A program made the translations under genes and the position numbers. 64,000 bases of DNA from Wolfiporia cocos. Taxonomy: Eukaryota; Basidiomycota; Agaricomycetes; Polyporales; Phaeolaceae. The DNA lies in contig JACCLO010000004.1 in NCBI GenBank assembly GCA_029448655.1, forward strand, positions 4,154,001 through 4,218,000. The letters run 5' to 3'. Under the pieces are notes generated by a model, which made no database searches, was not told where the DNA came from, and saw nothing but the letters and a program-made list of their open reading frames with translations. This document shows positions 55,616 to 64,000 of this stretch, piece after piece (position 1 is the first letter of the stretch; every line of letters starts with the position of its first letter).

Positions 55616-58600
55616 ATGGATTGGCAAGTCCACAGGCTCTCTTGGCTCTGGCAAAGGCATTGACGCGAGCTTTAACTTAGTCTTGAGTTGAACATCCGAC
55701 AACTAATCTTAACCGACCTTGCTGCAAACATTGGGGAGTCCAAGGATGGACATGACGATCCGGACGTTTTGTCCGCTATCGACTTGGTGACATCGAAGGT
55801 AGAAACGCGTGCGGTCGACGAGGCAGTGGGCGCGGAAGAGCCCCAGGAGGAAAGGGTGTTCATGGTATGACATACGCATATGTAATTCAGAGCAATTGCT
55901 GATTGTGGGCAGTCAAACTCAAGAGTACAATGCAACATTGGCTTTGCAGAGCTTGCTGTGAGCTTGCCAGATGCACATGTTGGCCAAACAGTTCCCGTTC
56001 TCGTGGACATATTACGCGACATTCCTTACATTGACTTCGACCAATGTCTCTTCTGGGAAGGTGGGACGCACTCTGACTGCTGTTCGTATTTCGTTAATCT
56101 GCTGTGCCTCAGAGTGGGCATTACCGGATCAGCTGGTGTTCTCCACAGTCTCTGCACTTCTGCGAATTGTTACGTCTCATCCGAAGTATCGCGAGACTAC
56201 AATGGACGCCATACTCACATTCACAGGCAAGATTGTTCACTTGCTAGGCACAGGGGAGCGTAAGTATATTCTATGCTAATGTGGATAGAATCTGAATATG
56301 TGTCAAGCGACCGATGTATTGACACAGTTCGCGCCCTCCTTCCATGGTTTCTACCGAGCCATTATATCCAACTCATTTGATTGGTCTCCTTATGAGTGGT
56401 CAAGGCTATCCAATCATCTCAATGCTCTTTATGGCGCGGACATCGTCGATCGCCTGAATAGGCTGCTGGTAGATATCACTCCTGCGGACGACAGCAACGT
56501 AGACCAGATCTACTACATCCAGACGCTGTTCACTCGCTATGTCTCGCGCGGCCGGCCTCTCAGCGGTTACTTCATTGTGTGTTGTGTAACGGAAGCTCAA
56601 TGGACTGTCCTGGCTCAGGCGCTCTCTTCTCCTGGTGTGTCGCTGGCTGCTTCGTCTACCACTCAAGTGGAGGCTGCCGCCGCGAACAAGGCTTGGCAAA
56701 CACTATTACGGGAAGCTATATCCTCTTCCCCGGTGTCTGACGAATGCTATCGACAGAGTCTGAAGTCTACTCTGGGGCATGCTATGCGGTCGTTCTCGGA
56801 TCTTCTGGCGCAAATTGAGGAGTTAGACGCTGAGCCTTCGGATGACAGCTACGCCTGGGAAACGATGTCGGAGACTTTGGTATGTAGGAGGCTGGGGAGC
56901 ATTGGGCTAGCAAAGCCACTGACCTGTTACAGAAATTGGCCTCGGTTTGTTCGGCTGCCCTGGGCGAGCTCGACAAGAACCTCCATTCTCGACTTAAGCT
57001 GCTGCTCGGCATTGATTCGCCAATGTGCGACAATATGGTGCGTGAAGCTGCATTGAAGTCCACGGCGATTCTTGTTCGCAAGTATGTTCTAGTTTCGCTC
57101 GGCGGCAATCTAATTGCTCACGACGCTCATAGTTTCCCGGAGATTGCCCTGGATATGGCAGGGCACCTTCGTCGATGGGTTACATCTCCCCTCTCGATAT
57201 TTGAGTTCGAGTTTGTGTCTGCCACAAGAACACCACCACCACTTGTCGCTGCCGCGAAATGTCTCGCCCTGTGTATCAATGTATGTACTATGAGACTAAT
57301 GACCATACTGTCAATTGACGTCGGATCAGCTTGCTCCAGGAGACGACCAGGTCATGTCCTACATGTATTCCTTGCTTAACTACATCGCAGCCACAAGCAA
57401 GGACCTGTACGAAGGGGCAAGCTCAGCTTCATCCCTGAACGAAATCGCGGATATGTCGGCGCTGCATTCTGTCGAAACCGGCCTGCGTGGATTGTCCGAT
57501 GATGAGAGGAGGACGGTTGGGATCAGTAGTATCTCGATAGCTACTAGATTGGCGCTGGAGTTCCAGTCAGAGGAGGTGAACGCCTGTCCCGTTCGCCTTC
57601 CATGTTAGACATCTCATGTCGGTGAACAGGTCACGAGGCTTACCGTGTCAATGTTATTACAGCGACTTCGCACAGCGGAGCCAACTGTAGAGGCAGCAAT
57701 TGCCTACAACCTCGTTGATCTGGCGCTCATAGCTCCTGAGGCCTCCTTTATGGATATCATCCGGGCCTTTTCGGCCATAAATCGGTGTGCACACTTGGAT
57801 GATCCTCGGTATTCTAACAACCAGGTAAGTCTGACTCTCCAGTATTCTCCTTAAGCAGATCATTGAAGCTTCAGCGGCAGGTGCTTGCTGCTCAAACGAG
57901 GCTCGCACAAGAACTGCATCGAAGACCGGAGCTGTACGAACTGTATTTAGTGGAACTCCTCACTTTATTTGCCGACAAGGGGGTGGCTATCCAGAATGTG
58001 GCAATTTCTAACCATCATGCCAAGGTGAGATATTACACGTGCATAAACGAGCGGCCATAACCGACATTCAACTGTAGATGGATGACATGATTGAGCAACT
58101 GGGGTCGCTCCTACTGCCCATTGACGCACTGCTCAAACACAACGACTTCAAGCCACAATCCGATAAATCGTCTAACGTCGTCACCATGTTTCGTAACATG
58201 TGGTTCCTCTGCGTGCTGTTCCAATTTACTACGCCGAACGACCAGAAGCAGCAATCGGCATTGGACTGGCAACAGCCAGCACTTGCTCGTATTGCCGTCA
58301 AGACGCCCTCTATCGTCCTGGAAGGAGCTCACGACACCATCGTTAGTGATCTCGAATATAACACGGTCATACGTCAGGAATATATCGAGACTGTCAGTAT
58401 GTTTACCATCATCACTCAAATTTGCTCACCCATCGCTCCCCAGGTTATCTCGAAACATCGTACACTCCTCGCCAAATATATACCTTTGCGAGTCGGCGAG
58501 ATCCGCTATCTGCTCCCTGGACAGGTCATCTTCTTACTTGCTATGCATGATATCGAGAGTATGCGCTCCGCAGCTGGCTATCCATCTTCGCTGGTGTCAT

Positions 58601-61600
58601 TCTTCGTCAACAATGGACTCAACAAGAATGTTGGACTTCATGCCTGCATGGAGTCAGTTGCGGAGAAGGTCAGTGGACTCAAATACGTATGCATCAGACA
58701 AGCTCATAAGCCGTGACAATGTTTCAGGTTATCCGGGGCTGCGTCATCGATCTCAACAGTCTGGCCGCCAAACAAGCGCTTCCAAATCAGCTCTCCCAAG
58801 AGCTGCGTGTTTTATTGGTTTGCAGTACTCATCGTATCGCTAAGGCACGAGAGATCGCCTCGCGATACATTAACCGTCTCATCACGTCGTTCCCATCTCT
58901 GATGTGTGACCCACCACTGGTCTTTGCGATACTTGAGACCTTGACACTGTTACGCCGTGGCTGCGAGAATGAATTTATTGACGAGGTGTGTCCGCTTGGT
59001 GTTATAGTGATTGTGACTCACATGATGTGCAAGGACAATCCAGCATACATCTACCACTCCGAGAGGTCCGACCTAACCTTGCAACTACCTGATAGCTATG
59101 AAGCTCGCAATCAGATGTTGACTCAGATGCAGAGGGACACTAATAACTGGTTCGAGCTGGCTTTAAGTCGTGCTCCTGTAGAGCTCCATTCGACTCTTCA
59201 GGTAGGCAATTGTGATCTAAGCAGACGTGGCATCGGGTTAATAACCGCGTGGTAGAAATATCTGGCTACAAACCAAGTTCTCTCGGTCACAGATACTTCA
59301 GAACTCGGTGCATCAATTGCGCTACAGTTTGGGAAGGCTATTGGACCCATCGATCGTAAACTGAGTAAGTGACATTATCAGCATTGCAGCCCTTGACTTA
59401 TCAGGATCAGCATCCTTATCAACACTATCGAGCTGGCAACCAGACCGCGCTAAAGCTCTAGCTAGCCAGATGGCTTCAAAAGGCTATTTCGCAGGGGAAG
59501 TCACTGGCTTCCGATATGGTCGAATTGACGGTGTGCTCTAGTCCTTGTGCCATGATCTACATTATCAGCTCACGGACTTTTCGATAGCCTCGCAGAGACA
59601 GCACGCGTCTACACTGAATTTTGTGCCTACAGATGAGATTGAAAGATTAAAGGCAAGGGTCATCGATGCAATTCAGGACATCAGAGAGAAACGGCATCCT
59701 ATGTCCATCCAAGATCTCAAACGTCTTCTCTTCCGATGCGCCTCCACGTTGATCTACATCGACAAGGTTTGTAAAAAGACTATCTGTACATGATTCGCAC
59801 TGATATGCAGACATATAGCGTGATTATGATCTCCTCCACTACCTCGTAGCTTTGCCATTTGAAGCCTTCACACCCTCGGCAGTCTCGGCTGGTATTGAGG
59901 CATGGTCATGGGTGATCGCAGAGAAACCCGACTACGAGATTGCTGTAATGTCAGAAATTGGATCTGCTTGGAACTCTACTATCAAACATGGGAAGGGTCT
60001 CTTCTCCAAATCTCAAAAGTATGTGCCTGCAAGTCTCTGTGCTAGCATGTCGTGTTGCTGACGCTTGTGTGGCAAAGCTATGACGATCCCTTCCTGCATC
60101 CTGTGGAGTATAACCCTACGGACAAGACCATTATAGATCGGGGAAATTCCAGTGCTCGCCGACTATTGCTGCCACACGTCTTGATCCTGCAGCTATTGTT
60201 CAGTAGGATGCAGGCGGCGAGATACCGAAGGCCTGGACTCATGCTATTGTTGCAACGATTGGCGCTAGCATCCGCCAGGGCATATCGGACTTGCAGGTAC
60301 GTTACGAGGAATCGACGTGAGCAACAATAGCTCACAACATGTCAGTACACACCCTCTTGCCCGTGAAGCTCGATTTTCATTCCTGCTGTTCGGATTTGAG
60401 ACGCTCAAAAGCTCTCATCTGGACACATTCTGTGAACACCAGTTGCGCTCAAGTCTCTATCGCGATGCCTTCTCGTGGTTCAGTGTTCGGCCCCAGTATG
60501 TCAATCACCATTCTACTCAGAACGAATAATTAGATCTCGGAAAAGGTGGTCATATGGCTCGAATCGCGTACAGATTGATGCGGATATCAAGCTGCTGTCA
60601 GAGTTCCTCAACTTTCTACAAACTGATGCCATCAAGGGTTATCCAGGAATCTCTAGCTTATCTCCTGCCCAAGCGCCGTCGCAAGTCTCACGTATGTCTT
60701 GCGCACGTTGGAAAGAGTCTCGCTGACCATATGGATGCGCAGAATATGTTGCCTCTCTCAAGGATCTCAACATCCCATTGCGGCTTCTCGTGGAGAACGA
60801 GATATTCCGACTGACGGTTTGGTCGAATCCAGCTAACGAGCCAAAGCGTGGTGCCGATCATATCATGCCCATTGAGAAGACAATGATGGATGTAGGTCAT
60901 GTAGTTCGATTGTGCTCGGTCGCAATCTCAATTCTTTGTGCAGAGTTCTTGGATTAGCGCAGTCCGCAAGACCTGGGAAATTGACCCTGCGATCGCGATA
61001 TATCTAGTAGAGCGCTTCAACCATCCAGCGGCCGAGACTGAGGTCAGCCGGTTGGTTCGTTCCAGTACTCTCGACGTCCTCGGCGTCCCGGAAGGAATAC
61101 GTTTCCTAGTTGGCGATAGGTTAGACCAATCTGTCAAGCGCGACTTGAAGGTATGGTGTGCAGTGTCTTCTCATGCATTTGTCGGATCCTCAATTGCCCT
61201 AAGTACATCCTCCTTTGGGAGCCTGTCCCTCCCATATTGGCTGCCAACCTTTTCGACAAGCGGTACCGCAACGATTCGGTTCTGCTGCAATATGCCCACC
61301 GAGTCCTCGAACAACATCCGGTCGAACTGACGTTCTTCTACGTCCCCCAAATCGTGCAAGCACTGCGCCACGATGCGCTAGGTATGTCTGAGCCTCGCCC
61401 ATCAATGCTGTCTCACACGGTCGTAGGCTACGTTAAACGCTTTATTTTTGAGACGGCCAAGATTTCTCAACTGTTCTGTCACCAAATTATCTGGAACATG
61501 AAGGCCAACTGCTACAGGGATGATGCGGGTGAAATTGTGTGTAACCCCACATCCTGAATGCAGTAAAATCTCATGGGTTGGATAGGAGGATCCTATGAAG

Positions 61601-63219
61601 CCAACGCTGGATGATATGACGGAAAGTGTTGTCAGCTCCCTCTCCGGAGAAGCACGAGCGTTCTACGATCTAGAGTTCGGATTCTTCAATGAGGTCACGT
61701 CCATCTCAGGCAAGCTCAAGCCCTACATCAAGAAAACCAAACCCGAGAAGAAGGTGATGCATTAGGATACAATAGCTCCCCATCTGCTGCTGACAGCATG
61801 CACGTATGATTAGGCTAAAATCGATGAGGAAATGGCAAAGATTCAGGTGCAAGTTGGCGTCTACTTGCCTAGTAACCCGGACGGCGAAGTTATCGACATC
61901 GATAAGAAGTCTGGGCGACCGCTACAAAGTCATGCTAAGGTATGATATCTTGTCTGCACTTGCTGCGATGCTAACCCTCCGAAGGCTCCTTTCATGGCGA
62001 CGTTCAAAGTGAGGAAACAGCGGCTGGAAATGAATGCAGATTCGGAAAATCTTCTCGAAGGAGAGGGCATTGGGAAAGAAATCGTCAGGCAATACGATGT
62101 CTGGCAACAAGCAATATTCAAGGTCGGGGATGATTGCCGTCAGGATGTATTGGCTCTTCAAATCATCGCGATGTTCAAAAACATCTTCACCAGCGTCGGT
62201 CTGACGTTATATCTCTATCCTTACCGGGTCACTGCGACTGCTCCTGGCGTGAGTTATGGACGTATTGGAATGTTGCTTTTTCTCATCATCTTGAAATCAG
62301 TGTGGTGTCATTGACGTGGTGCCGAACGCCACCTCTCGCGACGAAATGGGCCGAGCGAAGGTGAACGACTTGCTGGACTTTTTCATTGCAAAATATGGTG
62401 GAGAGGACACGATTGAATTTCAGAAGGCTCGCTTGAATTTTATCCAGTCCATGGCGGCGTATTCCGTCGTGTGCTACATCTTGCAAGTCAAGGACCGTCA
62501 CAACGGCAATATCATGATCGATGGGGAAGGCCACATCGTACACATTGGTAGGCCAGATATCAGTACATCAGACACACACCTGACTAACGCGGTGGACCAG
62601 ATTTCGGGTTCTTGTTTGATATAGATAAGTGCCCTTAGTACTCAGTCACACTCTCGGCTGACATCGACAATGCGTGTCTCTACGTCCTGGAGTGAGTATA
62701 TCTTTGATAATCTACCGATGGACATTAACAAGAATGTAATTCAACAGGGTGTTAAGTTTGAGCCGAATTCGTTCAAGCTGACACATGAGATGGTGGTATT
62801 GATGGGTGGCCGCAACTCACAAGGATATCAATTGTTCCAACAGCTCACGATCAAGGCATTCCTCGCAATCCGCCCGCATGCAGATCAGCTTATCAGCACG
62901 GTGCAAATGATGTTGGAGACTCAGCTCCCGTCCTTCAAGGGAGAGCCAACAATCAAAAGACTTCGGGATCGGTTTGCTCTCGGACTCAATGAGCGACAAG
63001 CAGCCGAGTGGATGATGGCGTTGGTACGCAATGCGCATGAAAATGTGCGAAGCACTGCCTACGATGAGTTCCAGCGGGTGAGTTTCGCGTGCTCATATGT
63101 GAATGCTAGCGAACTGGAGCTCACAATTTGCCTTGCAGTTGCAAAACGGTGAGTATGTCGACAAATAGGAGTCTGATCGCTCTGAAGATGTCTCTGTTAT
63201 AGGTATCCCTTACAAGTGA
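55616..63219 (+). CDS. STT4: Phosphatidylinositol 4-kinase alpha STT4
   Basis: This large type III kinase makes the plasma-membrane pool of PI4P. The short first exon, ATG GAT TG (55616-55623), joins through a GC-AG intron to give [20 protein letters not shown]. More than twenty short introns interrupt a long helical-solenoid region (for example [52 protein letters not shown] block, [15 protein letters not shown]). The lipid-kinase unique domain contains [20 protein letters not shown]. The kinase core has [60 protein letters not shown] (catalytic loop), [19 protein letters not shown] and [14 protein letters not shown]. It ends [21 protein letters not shown]. The DFG-GPGG stretch needs an apparent AT-AC intron and an 8-nt exon, and the penultimate exon is 10 nt (63139-63148). 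All catalytic motifs are intact once spliced. Confidence 0.95.
55624..55680 (+). other. GC-AG intron after the STT4 start codon
   Basis: ATGGATTG is followed by GCAAGT, and the acceptor ttaacttag precedes TCTTGAGTTG, 57 nt in all with a cattgac branch point. The junction opens a continuous frame from a Met; no ATG exists in the downstream exon. Confidence 0.72.
62625..62683 (+). other. Apparent AT-AC intron (U2-like) in the STT4 kinase domain
   Basis: The exon ends GATATAG at 62624. The intron begins ATAAGT, has a ggctgacat branch-like site, and ends ctctac at 62683 (59 nt). Splicing here and at 62692-62747 is what gives FLFDIGPGGVKFEP. The donor matches a U2 donor with G1 changed to A, not the U12 ATATCC consensus. 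Confidence 0.7.
62684..62691 (+). other. 8-nt exon (GTCCTGGA) of STT4
   Basis: Codes for the Gly-Pro-Gly portion of the invariant DIGPGG after the DFG motif. It is followed by a strong GTGAGT donor at 62692, and intron 62692-62747 ends ttcaacag. Confidence 0.78.
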
Positions 63220-64000
63220 CAATGTGCCCCTGGAGGCGAGGTGAGGCGGTGCGATACATTATGATATATACTGTTCTACGTTTCACGTAATTCCTGATGT
63301 TGGTAATGGAATCGGACAGTGCACGACGTAAGTGGTACCGCTGTATACAAAGGGCATCAGGGGCACTGCTTGCAAGACCATGAAAAGGTCTTGTCTGCCG
63401 GACGACTATCTTGCGAGCGGCCTGGAGAATACCACTCTTGTACAAGGCTTACTGCTCGATAGGATCCGGCCACCGTACAAAAGTGGTGGTGATTAGGCGC
63501 CAGCACCATAGTACCGGTATGTTACCGAGTGTCGTATCTGATGAGAGGTTTTTTGCCGTTCATCGAATAAGATCGGATGGTATGACACATGTCAAAGCGA
63601 CCACAATTATAAATTTTATCGGACTAAACCACAATTGATGTTCAATATTCAATACTATCGCTGGCCCACGTATGCAACTGTTTCGTATGTCCCAACGAGT
63701 TTTGCCTCTATCTTCATGACGCCAAGCCCAAATCCCTCGGAGTTTTCTCTAGAATGATAGCTAGTATAGTAATTATTTTCTGAACCTCAAGAAGTCTGCA
63801 CGCTACTGAAGCACATGAAGCATCGCAACAGCTGTTACTATCGTTGCACCAACAATGCAATCGCAACAGTAATGCAATTCCGTATCTAGCGCCACTCCCT
63901 CCAATTCAAAAAAGTTTGTGCAGTGTTTCTATCTTACGATCCGTACGACTCTGTTAAGTCGAATCTCTGTTCACTTCAATAGACAAAGAGAGAGAGAAAA
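63220..64000. other. 3' flank of STT4 to window end
   Basis: About 780 bp with no supportable gene. Small frames at 63197-63445 (minus) and 63411-63638 (plus) show no motif. The final bases are a short GAGA run followed by A's, a simple purine tract cut by the window edge. Confidence 0.4.

Noticed and set aside
62625..62683. U12-type intron
   Set aside because: The donor ATAAGT lacks the ATATCCTT consensus and the branch region does not resemble TTCCTTAAC. U2-type AT-AC fits better.

Overview
This window is nuclear DNA of a filamentous basidiomycete, most likely an Agaricomycete. Genes are tightly packed on both strands and cut by many introns, mostly 45-60 nt, with CTRAY branch points close to the acceptor. 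One gene belongs to the DUF6533 membrane family, which is characteristic of Basidiomycota. The other products are eukaryotic housekeeping proteins. There is no operon logic, tRNA, rRNA, CRISPR array or intact transposon that I can see. Neighbouring genes are mostly arranged as divergent pairs (about 150-280 bp shared promoters) or convergent pairs (about 100-390 bp between stops).

Layout, left to right: 3' part of a catabolic L-serine/threonine dehydratase with a frameshift (1-979); pyruvate dehydrogenase E1 alpha (2000-3562); COA1 cytochrome oxidase assembly factor (minus, 3741-4566); COG6 Golgi tether subunit (4760-8084); heat-shock transcription factor (8496-10721); a long arrestin/PalF-like adaptor with a repeat-bearing tail (minus, 10850-14646); SCD6/LSM14 mRNA-decay factor (14901-16509); DUF6533 membrane protein (18037-19635); ECM15-type thiamine-binding-fold protein (minus, 20115-20762); ARMC8/Vid28 subunit of the GID ubiquitin ligase (21004-23818); DNMT1-type DNA methyltransferase (minus, 23914 to about 28706); MCM7 (28887-31658); KEX2 protease (minus, 31825-34656); POT1 telomere protein (minus, 34936-39160); TAP42/IGBP1 (39310-40749); Ryh1/Ypt6 Rab GTPase (minus, 40962-41889); methylenetetrahydrofolate reductase (42172-44508); an unrecognised membrane protein (minus, 44624-46060); EPL1 of NuA4 (47312-50645); CreC/WDR20 WD40 protein (minus, 51033-53294); branched-chain ketoacid dehydrogenase E1 beta (53448-55121); and STT4 phosphatidylinositol 4-kinase (55616-63219).

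Functional links: MCM7 and the maintenance-type DNA methyltransferase share one short promoter containing an MluI cell-cycle box, and the POT1/TAP42 promoter has the same box plus an E-box. Two thiamine-diphosphate ketoacid dehydrogenase subunits and COA1 serve the mitochondrion. COG6, Ryh1 and KEX2 act at the Golgi, and STT4 makes plasma-membrane PI4P.

The most unusual signals concern gene structure rather than gene content. They are a probable AT-AC intron flanking an 8-nt exon in the STT4 kinase core, a 5-nt exon and a GC-AG intron in the ECM15 gene, a second GC-AG intron right after the STT4 start, two copies of one ~93-bp element in consecutive SCD6 introns (introner-like), several stop-free introns whose length is a multiple of three, and a 5-bp tandem duplication that frameshifts the serine dehydratase. 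Exon boundaries were inferred by eye from splice signals and conserved protein motifs. For COA1, PDA1, SCD6, ECM15, HSF and the arrestin gene the summed exon length is an exact multiple of three, which supports those models.
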